From positions 1 to 31,793 of IMG/VR virus record IMGVR_UViG_3300032093_000542: a stretch of DNA of 31,793 bases. One strand, 5' to 3'. This DNA is from a virus. The notes beneath the pieces are model-generated. The model was given only the letters and a program-made list of their open reading frames with translations. It searched no databases and was not told the DNA's origin. Each line of letters opens with the position of its first letter. Positions within the stretch are counted from its first letter, which is position 1. Both the position numbers and the translations under genes were made by a program. Positions 15,411-23,909 of the stretch are shown here, piece after piece.

Positions 15411-18400
15411 GTGGTCGTCAATGCCTGTAGGGTTGAGTTAGGAAGACGGGTGTTGTAGTAGCCGATGCGGCGGATGGTGCCGTTTAAATTGCTAGAACCA
15501 TTGAAAGCACTACCAATGTTTAGTTTGTTAACTGGAGGTATTGCTCCAGATGTATCAGTGGCTGGTGTCGCTCCATTTAGTGATGCAGCAAAATCATTTT
15601 GCTTGTATGCCGCTGCAATCTTTGTCAAAGACGTTGGAGAGCCACTAGATGAAAGTTGGGCTTGAGGAACACCCCCAACGTACACCCATTCTGTGTAAAT
15701 AGTAGATGGTCCAGCGAAACTTTGGATTACGTTTGCCGACGTTCCATCACTCAATTCGTAATACCTGTTTGTAGTGGTTCCTGCATATGCAGTCGCCTCA
15801 GCACTCAACGTCCCCTGATTCGGGTTATACCAAGCGTAGAAGTTGTCCCCCAGCATGCTTGCCGAGTCAGCGTTTCGCGTGACCTGAGAGGCTACAGTGG
15901 GGATGTAGCTGGTGGCGAAGGAGCCGGCTTCTAGTTGAGCGCCCCAGATGAAGATGCCAGAAGTGCCGTTGCCAGTTGTTGCTACCGTGTCTACAGGCAA
16001 TATGCCGGACCTAATCGAAGTATCAGTGTCAGATGTAACAATAAAAATGCAGCGATACCAACCGTTGCCAACAGACTCAATTGATGCCGTTGCTCCAGAA
16101 AAACCGCTCCCAAATGTTGTAAGTGAACTATAGGTGCCTGTAGCAAGGTTAAACGTGCATCTTCCGCCATTACTTCCGGCCCCGTTTGCCATGAACAGCA
16201 TGACGCTGTTGAACTCGGCGGCTTTGGCAAAGACACTTTCGGTGTACGTTATTGAAGTTGCGGCTTTTGAAGGTTGTTGACGCACCCCCGCGCCCGTTAA
16301 TGCTCCAAGTTGAACCCCATTTGCAATGATAATTTTGTCCGCAGTTGTTGCCCCGTCTGGTGCAATCGCGGAATTGGTATTGAATGATGCAGAGGTATTA
16401 ATCCAAGCCGCATTACTGAAATCTTCGCTATACGTCACCAAGTTCGTCCGCTGCTCCTCAATCAGCAAGCCCTTTGCAGTGGCGGTGTAACCGGTGACTT
16501 CTTTGACGGAGATGTTGGAGACAACCGCAGTCGTTGTTGAAAGACGAGCACGAACACCAATAGCCCCAGTTCCAGTTGCGTAGACCAACTGTCGGTACAC
16601 ACCGTTTCCGGTTGCTACAAGTCCGATTGAGTTACCGGCATTTGTAAAACTTACTCCGCCAGCCCCTGAATACCCCGATACAGTAAACTCAGCGATATAC
16701 CCGACACCGACAACTACAGTTCCTGTATTAGCTGCCGCATCTGTAGCAGGAGATGCAGAAAAAGTTACTACTCCACCGCTTTGACTCACGCCTGTGCCCG
16801 ACACCGACCAAGATGAGGTAATAAGCTCACTCCCCAACACCGGAAGCCCGGTCGGGTCATAGTCGAACCTCGGGCCGTAGTACGCCGTACTCGCCGCCGC
16901 TGCCTGTGGGTTGTAAACGTAAGGGTCTACGCTGGCAGAGTTGGAAAGCTGGAAGTCACTGACGTAGATGCCACTGGTGCCGTCGCCGGTGTAGCTGGTG
17001 CCTGTGGTTGCGTTGTCGTTAATGCCAATATAAGCCGTAGAAGACGTAACAATCGTCACAGTGTTGCCCACACGGCAGCGATACCAGCCATTGCCGACAC
17101 TTTCGATTGAAAAGATCAACCCACCATTGCTGGAATAGGTCTGTGCCCCTGTCTCAAGGTCAAAAATAACGTAGCCTGAACTGCCGCCCCAAGCGCCGGG
17201 AAAGCCAACACGCACATACCTTTTTTCGCCTTGTTTGGCGTAGACCGAGAGCGTGTAAGGCGTGTTCGCGGTAGGCGTGAAAGTCGGGGTGCGAATCTCA
17301 TGTTGTGTGCTGGTCGCCGTATCCTCAACCAGCTTCCTACCCGTCAGCGTACCGTCCCAGTTCACATACCGCGTCGGTGCCGCTGCACTGGTGGTCTGCG
17401 TGTAGTCTCCTGCGGTGCTGCCTTGGACGAGTTGAGCGCCCCAGATGAACAGACCGTCTGTGCCGTTGCCTGTAAAACTCTCTCCGCGCACCGCCGTCGA
17501 GCTAGTGACTACCCCAATCCGAATGGCCGTAGAACCTGCGGCAAATGTCTTTGTCCCTGTGCAGCGATACCACCCGTTGCCCACAGATGTAATCGCGCCC
17601 GTATAACCCAATGAAGAACCTACCTGCTCCGTCAAGAGATTGAAATTAACAAAGTCTGTCGTGAGGCCATCGAAAATCTGCACTGCACTGTATTCGCCAG
17701 CTTTTGCGTAGAAACTAAACGAGTGCGCTAAGTTCGGAAAAACATATGTCTGCTGCGCCGCGTGAAACCCAGCAACAGCGTTTGGAATAAATTTGTCTGC
17801 CGTTAAAGTGCCATCAGGCGCAACAATCGTATTTGCGCTAACCGTTATCCCACCGTCAATGGTCTTCACCCAAGCCGCATTATCAAAATCCTGACTCCAT
17901 GTCAGCAAGTTCTGCTGCACATACGAGTTGCTCTTGGTCCACGCTGCGTTCTCAGGCTCCTGAGTGAAGCCAAGCAGGTTCTTGGGCGTGGTGGGGTTGT
18001 ACGCCGGGGGCAGGTAAATGCTGCTCGTCGTGGCTACGTAGGGCAGGGCTACAGAGCCGGTGTTGAGTTGAGCGCCCCAGATGTAAACAGAAGTGACTGC
18101 CGCAAATGTCGGGTTTCTTGTAGCCGTACCTGAATCCACAGGAACCACAATAAACGTGGCACTTGAGCTTGTAAGCACCGTAGTCATCACTGCTACACAG
18201 CGATACCAGCCGTTGCCTACGCTAGTGATTGTTGCCGTTGCGGAACTACCAACAGCCGACACAACACCAGTTTGCAAATTGAAGTTTGCGTAATGGTTTG
18301 CGCTCCCTGCCGTCAAGTTTGTGGTGATCTGCAAAAAGTTGGTAGCCCCTGCTTTTGCATAGACACTGAACGCATACGTGGTGGTGGCAGCTAACGTAGG

Positions 18401-19237
18401 TGAAGCAGAAACAATGTGTTGGTTTGATAGTCCATCAGAAGTTAACGTATCCGCAGTAGTTGTGCCGTCTGGAGCTACTACGGAATTTGCCGCCACCGTT
18501 GCGGCGGATGGCGTCCAAGCCGCATTCGTGAAATCCTCACTCCATGTCAGCAGATTGACCGGAGCGTTGGCGATGTTGAGTTGGGCTCCCCAGAGGAAGA
18601 GACCGCTGGTTCCGTTGCCGATGTAGTTTATTGTGCTCCCGGTTGAAACCAAACCCACTTGCACTCCGCCAGAGGCGGTCGATGCCGCCAAAACGGTTAG
18701 AGAGACTCGGTAAAAGCCATTACCGGCGGGCGTAACTGAAACAGTGACAGAACCCGTTGAGGATACAACTTCCCCGGTACTAAAGTCTACATTAGCAGTA
18801 AAAGCAGTCAGCGTAGCGTTTGAACGCTCAAACCAAAGTCTTGTACGTTCTGCGGCTTTAACGTAAGCAGAAAAAGTATAAGAAACGCCAGAAGTTAAAC
18901 TAGCGTTTTGGGCAGTTACATGCACGCCCGTTGATGTGTCTTCTACGAGTTTGTCTGCCGTAGTTGCTCCATCTGGTGCCACCGTAGCATTTGCGGTTAC
19001 TGTAGCCCCGACTTTAATCCAAGCCGCAGCCTCAAAGTCCTCCGAGTTCGTCAGCAGGTTGTGCGGCGCATAGGCCACCCGTCCGTTACTGTCCGTCAGC
19101 GTGGCGTTGGTGCCTCGGGAGAAGGTGACCGTGGAAGGCAGGAGTCCCGTACCTACGAAATCAAGGTACAGCGATGGGCTCAGCCCACCGCCAGAGGTCA
19201 ACCTGCGCGGAAACCCAAACCCGAAGCCAAACGACAT
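15407..19237 (-). CDS. Giant modular tail adhesin with repeated carbohydrate-binding-like modules
   Basis: This 1276-residue protein begins with a Gly/Phe-rich start (MSFGFGFGFPRRLTSGGG) and an SLYLDFVGTGLLPSTVTFSR segment. About six copies or partial copies of a roughly 160-residue module follow. Each typically opens NLLTWSEDFTNAAW, continues VAPDGTTTADTL and YTFSVYAKAG, and closes SVGNGWYRC with NGTSGLFIWGAQL. Clear full modules lie at residues about 60-220, 228-391, 443-602 and 932-1101, with diverged ones at 640-763 and 800-915. The end (1123-1276, NFYAWYNPNQGTLSAEATAY, then LNGTIRRIGYYNTRLP) looks like a concanavalin A/LamG-like lectin domain. The modules match the type I know as phage head-spike/fibre domains that bind surface glycans. 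Its start overlaps the upstream stop (TGATG). Confidence 0.85.
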   Translation of the reverse strand: MSFGFGFGFPRRLTSGGGLSPSLYLDFVGTGLLPSTVTFSRGTNATLTDSNGRVAYAPHNLLTNSEDFEAAAWIKVGATVTANATVAPDGATTADKLVEDTSTGVHVTAQNASLTSGVSYTFSAYVKAAERTRLWFERSNATLTAFTANVDFSTGEVVSSTGSVTVSVTPAGNGFYRVSLTVLAASTASGGVQVGLVSTGSTINYIGNGTSGLFLWGAQLNIANAPVNLLTWSEDFTNAAWTPSAATVAANSVVAPDGTTTADTLTSDGLSNQHIVSASPTLAATTTYAFSVYAKAGATNFLQITTNLTAGSANHYANFNLQTGVVSAVGSSATATITSVGNGWYRCVAVMTTVLTSSSATFIVVPVDSGTATRNPTFAAVTSVYIWGAQLNTGSVALPYVATTSSIYLPPAYNPTTPKNLLGFTQEPENAAWTKSNSYVQQNLLTWSQDFDNAAWVKTIDGGITVSANTIVAPDGTLTADKFIPNAVAGFHAAQQTYVFPNLAHSFSFYAKAGEYSAVQIFDGLTTDFVNFNLLTEQVGSSLGYTGAITSVGNGWYRCTGTKTFAAGSTAIRIGVVTSSTAVRGESFTGNGTDGLFIWGAQLVQGSTAGDYTQTTSAAAPTRYVNWDGTLTGRKLVEDTATSTQHEIRTPTFTPTANTPYTLSVYAKQGEKRYVRVGFPGAWGGSSGYVIFDLETGAQTYSSNGGLIFSIESVGNGWYRCRVGNTVTIVTSSTAYIGINDNATTGTSYTGDGTSGIYVSDFQLSNSASVDPYVYNPQAAAASTAYYGPRFDYDPTGLPVLGSELITSSWSVSGTGVSQSGGVVTFSASPATDAAANTGTVVVGVGYIAEFTVSGYSGAGGVSFTNAGNSIGLVATGNGVYRQLVYATGTGAIGVRARLSTTTAVVSNISVKEVTGYTATAKGLLIEEQRTNLVTYSEDFSNAAWINTSASFNTNSAIAPDGATTADKIIIANGVQLGALTGAGVRQQPSKAATSITYTESVFAKAAEFNSVMLFMANGAGSNGGRCTFNLATGTYSSLTTFGSGFSGATASIESVGNGWYRCIFIVTSDTDTSIRSGILPVDTVATTGNGTSGIFIWGAQLEAGSFATSYIPTVASQVTRNADSASMLGDNFYAWYNPNQGTLSAEATAYAGTTTNRYYELSDGTSANVIQSFAGPSTIYTEWVYVGGVPQAQLSSSGSPTSLTKIAAAYKQNDFAASLNGATPATDTSGAIPPVNKLNIGSAFNGSSNLNGTIRRIGYYNTRLPNSTLQALTTT

Positions 19238-19491
19238 CAGAACACCCTGGTCATCGACGTAGCGGTCGTGTTCGTTGCGAACACCTTGATCACCTGCACC
19301 GGGAGAACACTGCCACCCAGCACACTGGTGAACGTCACATCACTGCCCTGAGCAGTCAACACACGCACGTTCCCCGCACCGCCCACGTAGATCACGCTGG
19401 GGGTAGAGAAGTTAACGGTGTCGCTCGTGGTCACAGCAGCCGCGTCCCCAGGGTACATGGGAAACGTCGGAGAGTAATTGGTTTTTGCCAT
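19237..19491 (-). CDS. Small virion protein upstream of the adhesin
   Basis: This 84-residue protein (AKTNYSPTFPMYPGDAAAVT at the start) has a strand-rich body, FSTPSVIYVGGAGNVRVLTA then VLGGSVLPVQVIKVFATNTT. Small proteins of this style, with a central YVGGAGNV(R/K)V motif, are frequent in phage virion modules. ATG 19491 is preceded by a GGGGG stretch. Its stop overlaps the adhesin start by one base, which suggests equal production. It may be a capsid- or tail-decorating subunit that anchors the adhesin (inference). Confidence 0.7.
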   Translation of the reverse strand: MAKTNYSPTFPMYPGDAAAVTTSDTVNFSTPSVIYVGGAGNVRVLTAQGSDVTFTSVLGGSVLPVQVIKVFATNTTATSMTRVF

Positions 19492-19497
19492 GCGGCC

Positions 19498-19525
19498 CCC
19501 AAAAGACTACCCCGCCGAAGCGGGG
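19498..19525 (-). terminator. Possible weak terminator or attenuator
   Basis: On the minus strand CCCCGC, a TTCG loop and GCGGGG (19525-19510) form a stable 6-bp stem, followed by TAGTCTTTT. The run of T is short and interrupted, so termination may be partial, separating the 159-residue gene from the adhesin operon. It shares the TTCG tetraloop with the two stronger terminators of the window. Confidence 0.5.
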
Positions 19526-19534
19526 CTGGGTTCA

Positions 19535-20014
19535 TCAGTTCTGGAACGTGGTCGGGTTCTGAGCGCCGTCCGGAGCACGCTGGATGTAAGTCACCGTCAC
19601 GATGAACCGACCCTGCGTGGTTGCCAGAGTACCGATGGCGTTGCGGATATAGATCGTCGTATCACCCGTGGTGGAGGTCTGCCATGCCAACTGCGTAGCA
19701 GTGGTGGTTGTGCCCCGGAAACGCCCGCCAGCAGTCGTGGCAACACCCGCCATCAACTCCGCACCACCAGAGGTGGTACCCACAGAAATCGTAAACGTGG
19801 AGGTGGCCGTGGGGACTTGAACCTGATCCACCACGATGTCGTAAATTTGCGAGCCCTGCGGGATGACGAACGCCGTCACATCCACGTTGCCCGTAGCGGC
19901 AGACACAGTGCCCGAGTCATACGACTGAGCCAAGGTGACCAAGCCGGTGTTGCGGCCAGGGTTGTAACGGTTTGTGCCCACGCGAACCGGGCCAGAGAAG
20001 GTAGCGAAGCTCAT
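19535..20014 (-). CDS. Virion structural protein, beta-rich
   Basis: This 159-residue protein (SFATFSGPVRVGTNRYNPGR at the start) continues with DVTAFVIPQGSQIYDIVVDQ and ends YIQRAPDGAQNPTTFQN. Thr/Gly-rich strands and the phrase QGSQIYDIVVDQVQVPTATS are typical of small capsid-associated proteins in phage head modules. ATG 20014 has an AGGA site 6 nt upstream. It is the first structural gene after the endonuclease insertion, so it may have followed the capsid gene directly before the insertion. No precise function. Confidence 0.7.
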   Translation of the reverse strand: MSFATFSGPVRVGTNRYNPGRNTGLVTLAQSYDSGTVSAATGNVDVTAFVIPQGSQIYDIVVDQVQVPTATSTFTISVGTTSGGAELMAGVATTAGGRFRGTTTTATQLAWQTSTTGDTTIYIRNAIGTLATTQGRFIVTVTYIQRAPDGAQNPTTFQN

Positions 20015-20122
20015 GATTTGTCCTCAATCTGCTCTTGCCGTCTCTGAGGAGAAGTCCGCCTAGTCGGTCGGCAAGCGTGAAGGTCTAGGTTTGTAGCAGG
20101 GTAGCATAGCGGGGTGGGGGAG

Positions 20123-21553
20123 TCAAGCCCTCCAGACCCACCTCTTCTTGCCACAGTCATACAGCCTCCGGCACCCCATCAAGAATGTCATCTCGGATTC
20201 AGATCGCGCGTCTGTCTCAGGGTCAAAGTTTTCGGTCATCCCATGCTCCAGCAGTCGTTTGGGGATGTTGCGGCGTTGGTAGTGCGCCTTGGGGCGAAGG
20301 CCAATTTTGGGGCTCCACACTTGGTAATCAGGCCCCGTTTCTTCCTCAAGCGCAAAGCCCAGTTGCGCGTACATACCCCCGTCAAAGTAGCGGTTGTCTG
20401 AGAAAGATTTGACCTCTGTCGGCTGCTGTTCATCGATGAACGCCTTGAACAGACGCGAAGCACCGCCTGCAACTGTTACACGCGTAGCGTAGCGGGTCAG
20501 TGTCCAAACCCTCGTCCTTGCGTCCCCTCTGTCATTGGCACCAAACGTAAACCGCATACACGCGACCAGCTTATCGCCCCAGTACAGACCATAGTGCTCC
20601 CCGCTCCCGTCTCCGCCTTGGGGGTGATACCGTTCGTAAAACGCTCGTGCCTCGGAAAGCTCCGTCTTCTTCAACGCACACTTGCGGGCCATGAGCTTGC
20701 CCCTCCCCTTACCCACGGCATTACGCATCAGGCGTTTGAGCGCGTGTTCTCGGGTTAGCCATTCAGATTCGTAGACTGTTAGAAGGCGGATGCCAAGAGC
20801 TTTACACGCCGTGTACTTGTCGTAGTGGCGATTCTTGTTTTTGCGTTCAGATTCCTGATCCCCATGGCTGTGCCAATAGTCCCCGCAGTATTCAATAGCA
20901 AGTCGCACCTCTGGAAGGAACGCATCCAACTCACGCGGGCGAAGCAGTTCGCGGTTACGTTGTTGAACAGTAGAAAACCGCGAAAGAAACGCAGCAATAC
21001 GATTCTCATTGTCCGAACGCATGTGGTTACACGCAGGGCACGGTATGGCCCCGCGAAGCACGTTGTGTGGATGCGCAAGCGTTTCTTTATTGTGGATAGT
21101 ACACAAGAAGACCGCGTTATCGGTCATCGACTGATACCCGCTTACGTACTGCAATTTCCCTGCATGTACCTCTTGTAAACGCACAACAAGCTCAGTAACC
21201 GGCAAGCGATTAGCGGCGCGTACCTCACGCCCTTCTGCAGCGACTTTTTTGCGATAGTGCTCCAGGCGGTACTGTTTATGCGCTTCAGGCATATCTGCAC
21301 GGCGTTGCGCTTGAGCAAGTCGGTCTTTCTCTCGGACCTGTTCCCTGTTTCTCTCTCGGTATGCAGCGGCGTACTGCAGCCCCTTTTCAGGACGCGCCGC
21401 TAACCACGCCTGCTGTGCGGCCTTTGTGCACTCCGTACAGGTGCCCGTTTTTGTGGCACGGGGGGCAAGGTGCCCTTGTTTACACGGTGTCCCGGTGAAG
21501 TAATGCTTTTCGCCCTTGGCTACCGCTTCGGCTCGGGCAGTCATGTTGCGCAT
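20123..21553 (-). CDS. Free-standing homing-endonuclease-like protein, EDxHD (Vsr-fold) type with C-terminal GNAT-like domain
   Basis: The start is set at ATG 21553 (476 residues) because GAGGAG lies 5 nt upstream and a GTG at 21580 would fall at the promoter. Domains: (1) an N-terminal zinc-finger-like part, C24-x2-H27 and C39-x2-C42; (2) a long charged helix; (3) CTIHNKETLAHPHNVL with CPAC (C151, H154, C172, C175); (4) a nuclease-like core, E183 in DNENRIAAFL, D210 in RPRELDAFLP, E221/H228 in LAIEYCGDYWHSHG, D245 in HYDKYTACKALGIRLL; (5) residues about 300-435 (GLYWGDKLVACMRF, VAGGASRLFKAFI, SDNRYFDGGMYAQLGF), resembling an acetyltransferase-like fold found fused to phage nucleases. Core motifs fit the EDxHD endonucleases related to I-Bth0305I. 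It probably nicks or cuts capsid-region DNA of related phages to spread itself. Confidence 0.8.
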   Translation of the reverse strand: MRNMTARAEAVAKGEKHYFTGTPCKQGHLAPRATKTGTCTECTKAAQQAWLAARPEKGLQYAAAYRERNREQVREKDRLAQAQRRADMPEAHKQYRLEHYRKKVAAEGREVRAANRLPVTELVVRLQEVHAGKLQYVSGYQSMTDNAVFLCTIHNKETLAHPHNVLRGAIPCPACNHMRSDNENRIAAFLSRFSTVQQRNRELLRPRELDAFLPEVRLAIEYCGDYWHSHGDQESERKNKNRHYDKYTACKALGIRLLTVYESEWLTREHALKRLMRNAVGKGRGKLMARKCALKKTELSEARAFYERYHPQGGDGSGEHYGLYWGDKLVACMRFTFGANDRGDARTRVWTLTRYATRVTVAGGASRLFKAFIDEQQPTEVKSFSDNRYFDGGMYAQLGFALEEETGPDYQVWSPKIGLRPKAHYQRRNIPKRLLEHGMTENFDPETDARSESEMTFLMGCRRLYDCGKKRWVWRA

Positions 21554-21580
21554 CTCGGCTCCTCGGTGAACATGGATCAC

Positions 21581-21609
21581 ATTCTAACCGATGCCAAAAA
21601 GCCTGTCAA
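21581..21609 (-). promoter_or_regulatory. Near-consensus sigma-70 promoter of the endonuclease gene
   Basis: On the minus strand TTGACA (21609-21604) is followed after exactly 17 bp by TAGAAT (21586-21581). This is 6/6 and 5/6 match to consensus with ideal spacing. Transcription would start near 21574, leaving a short leader of about 20 nt containing GAGGAG before ATG 21553. It is the clearest promoter in the window. Confidence 0.85.
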
Positions 21610-21668
21610 CAAGTGATTTGGTGGCTTGGTTTAGGTAGTACCGGGCCGGTTTGCGCGTAGCGAAGCGC

Positions 21669-21695
21669 AAAAGAAAAAGGCCCCCGAAGGGGCCT
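21669..21695 (-). terminator. Rho-independent terminator after the major capsid gene
   Basis: On the minus strand AGGCCCC, a TTCG loop and GGGGCCT (21695-21678) are followed by TTTTTCTTTT. It closes the head operon 18 nt after the capsid stop. A second small inverted repeat, TAAGGGT-AA-ACCCTTA (21700-21715), overlaps the capsid stop codon and may strengthen the structure. Confidence 0.9.
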
Positions 21696-21712
21696 CTGCT
21701 AAGGGTAAACCC

Positions 21713-22621
21713 TTAAGCGCCAGGGCTACCGAACACGCCCAGGGGGTCCGAAACGCCGAACGAATATCGTTCACGGGCCTTGTAGCGGTTGTTCCCGGTG
21801 TCGAAGTCCGAATCCATCGAAGTTGCCAGGGGCACACGCACAAAGTGCTTCATGCCGTTAGGAACATCGGTGCGGAGGAACCACGCGTTCGTATCGGTCA
21901 AGAAGTGGTTGATGGTGTAGCCTTCCGGGATCGAGCCGTTGTTCTTCAGGGCGTTGATGTCGTTGTCGGTGGTGCCAACGCGCAGGCTGGTTTCCAACAG
22001 ACGGGTAGCAACGAACTGCAGAGCAGGAGGCACGATCAGCTTGCGGGGCTTGGCAGCAATCAGCAGGCCTTTTTCGTCCGTCCAACCAGCGATCTGGATC
22101 ACAGCCGCTTCGAGGGACGTTTCGTTCAGGTCTGCAGCCGTCGCGGGACGGTTGCTGTTGGTGCCACCAGAGACAATCGGGTGAGCCGTCGAGAACAGGG
22201 AGACGCCATCACCGTAGACCACGGAGCTGGAAAAACCGTTGTTCAGGACTGCTGCAGCCTTGACCTGCTTGGTGTAAGACATGGCGCGAGCCAGTGACTT
22301 GGTGTACCGAGCGGACAGACTGTCGTACAGGTTGTCTTCCATCGCCTCTTCGGTGATGGAGAAGCCCATAGCGATGGTCTCGTGGTTGTAACGAGCGGTC
22401 CAGGCTTCCTGTGCGTTGTCGTACTGGATGGCCGAACCTTCGTTCTTCACCGGGGCTGCGGAGAAACCGGCGAGCTTAGTTTCCTCTTCGAACGAGCGCT
22501 CTGAGGACTCGGTCTCGTAGATCTCCTTGTGCTCTTCGCCGTAGCGCTTGTACTCCATGCCGAACAGAGCGTTCAGGCCGGGCAGGAGTTCCTTCAGTAG
22601 TTGGGCACGTGAAATTGCCAT
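21713..22621 (-). CDS. Major capsid protein (HK97-like fold expected)
   Basis: This 302-residue protein should build the icosahedral head. The N-terminal helix (ISRAQLLKELLPGLNALFGM) is followed by EEHKEIYETESSERSFEEET, the loop-like KLAGFSAAPVKNEGSAIQYD and then RYNHETIAMGFSITEEAMED, LARAMSYTKQVKAAAVLNNG and LLIAAKPRKLIVPPALQFVA. These landmarks are those of Mu gpT-like or HK97-fold capsid proteins, from family knowledge. Length is typical. ATG 22621 is preceded by a strong AAGGAG site. It follows scaffold and decoration genes and ends at a strong terminator, as expected for a highly expressed late gene. Confidence 0.9.
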   Translation of the reverse strand: MAISRAQLLKELLPGLNALFGMEYKRYGEEHKEIYETESSERSFEEETKLAGFSAAPVKNEGSAIQYDNAQEAWTARYNHETIAMGFSITEEAMEDNLYDSLSARYTKSLARAMSYTKQVKAAAVLNNGFSSSVVYGDGVSLFSTAHPIVSGGTNSNRPATAADLNETSLEAAVIQIAGWTDEKGLLIAAKPRKLIVPPALQFVATRLLETSLRVGTTDNDINALKNNGSIPEGYTINHFLTDTNAWFLRTDVPNGMKHFVRVPLATSMDSDFDTGNNRYKARERYSFGVSDPLGVFGSPGA

Positions 22622-22634
22622 TTTGAGTTACTCC

Positions 22635-23444
22635 TTAAGCAACGTAGTAGCGATGAGCGCCGAAGGTGATCTTGACGAACACTTCCTGCGATTGCACCAG
22701 GGCGACCGTACCGGCAAGAGTCGTGCCGATAGTGGTCACAGTAAGCGCCTGACTGGTCGCGGACGCCACAGTGACTGCGCCGTTGACCGTTGCGCCACTG
22801 AACTGAAGCTGACCATTGACCACGTTGAAAAGATCCGTCCCGGTGGGGATAACCTGACCAACCGTCAGACCAGACACAGTCACCGATGTACCAGTACCGC
22901 CAGCAACGACAGTGGCACCAGTAACGATCTGCGTATCAGGCACCAGACCCAAAACGCGGAAGTTGCCCGTGGAGGTAGTGGCAGTCACAACACCACCCGC
23001 CGAGTTACCCGTAGAGGCGGAACCCGTGCTGGTGTTACCAGCCATGTTCTGACCCACAAGGATAGACGAGGCAGAGGCAATCGTCGCCGTACCGGCAGCG
23101 GTCACAACAGCAGCTTTGAAGACCGTGTCCGGGTCGTCGCAGATGATTGCGGTGATGTCGCCAGCCAGGGTGTTCGCAGGGTAGAACTGCGAGAACAGGC
23201 GCTGCTTGGTGGACGGGTTGGTGTAGTAGCAGCCCAGGAAAACGCCAACTGCCGCATTACCAGCAATGGTGTTTGCCAGGAGGGTCACATACCCACTGGT
23301 CAACTGCACGAAATCCCCGTAGAAGATGTTCGTGTTGTAGTTGTAGGCGATGGGGTAATTCCGGGTGGACCCCGAGAAAACTTGCCCCCCGATTAGATTT
23401 ACGGGTTTGAACCCGTAGGGAGCTTCAATCGTCGGATAAGCCAT
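22635..23444 (-). CDS. Capsid-associated (decoration-like) protein
   Basis: This 269-residue protein starts MAYPTIEAPYGFKPVNLIGG, then NYPIAYNYNTNIFYGDFVQL and VGVFLGCYYTNPSTKQRLFS, a pattern common in proteins encoded just before major capsid genes of aquatic podovirus-like phages. A Thr/Ser/Ala/Val-rich insertion (residues about 115-235) separates this from the end KITFGAHRYYVA. The low-complexity insertion resembles a surface-exposed Ig-like or beta domain. ATG 23444 has AAGGAG 6 nt upstream. A head-decoration or head-fibre role is inferred. Confidence 0.72.
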   Translation of the reverse strand: MAYPTIEAPYGFKPVNLIGGQVFSGSTRNYPIAYNYNTNIFYGDFVQLTSGYVTLLANTIAGNAAVGVFLGCYYTNPSTKQRLFSQFYPANTLAGDITAIICDDPDTVFKAAVVTAAGTATIASASSILVGQNMAGNTSTGSASTGNSAGGVVTATTSTGNFRVLGLVPDTQIVTGATVVAGGTGTSVTVSGLTVGQVIPTGTDLFNVVNGQLQFSGATVNGAVTVASATSQALTVTTIGTTLAGTVALVQSQEVFVKITFGAHRYYVA

Positions 23445-23459
23445 TTAAGACTCCTTAGA

Positions 23460-23909
23460 TTAGGAACCGCGTCCGAAAGACACTTCGCTGCGCCGTTCCT
23501 TGAACAGCGGCATACGAGCATCACTCTCGCGCATGAAGTTGTTGTCCACCGACTGCATCTGCCCTTCAGCTTGACGCTGGTAGTAGGCATTACGCTGTTC
23601 AGTGAACTCCTTTGGGGTTTTGCAAAGCAGCAGACCACCGACTTCAATACTGTCGGGGAAGCGACCTGAACCGCCTCCACCCAGTTGAATCTCAGGATGT
23701 TCGCTTGCTTTTACGGGCTCCCAGCCCTCGCGGAGTTTTGAGGAGACGTTCATCGGGTCGTTGTTCCCGAGGGTGCTGATGCGAATCCAACGGAAAGCAT
23801 ACCCTTCTTCCGGGTTCGGATCGGGCAGGAGTTGGGGAGGCATCCACTGCTTAGGCCGTTCAGCCTTTGCGCGGGTGTCCAATTCACGTGAAATTCTATT
23901 CTCAGCCAT
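23460..23909 (-). CDS. Conserved head-module protein, unknown role
   Basis: This 149-residue protein has a Pro/Asp-rich first third (PPQLLPDPNPEEGYAFRWIR), a core FPDSIEVGGLLLCKTPKEFT and a basic, Gln-rich helical end (NAYYQRQAEGQMQSVDNNFM). The WIRISTLGNNDPMNVSSKLR segment and the EVGGLLLCK motif recur in head modules of related phages as I remember them. It overlaps the scaffold stop by 8 nt, so it is probably co-translated. It may be a minor head or scaffold-accessory protein. Confidence 0.68.
   Translation of the reverse strand: MAENRISRELDTRAKAERPKQWMPPQLLPDPNPEEGYAFRWIRISTLGNNDPMNVSSKLREGWEPVKASEHPEIQLGGGGSGRFPDSIEVGGLLLCKTPKEFTEQRNAYYQRQAEGQMQSVDNNFMRESDARMPLFKERRSEVSFGRGS

Noticed and set aside
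15407-19237. Diversity-generating retroelement target in the adhesin
   Set aside because: There is no reverse transcriptase gene, no template repeat and no run of adenine-specific variation in the window. The variation here is modular repetition.
20015-20122. Terminator after the endonuclease gene
   Set aside because: No stable stem followed by T on the minus strand is visible, so transcription from the endonuclease promoter may run on into the virion genes.
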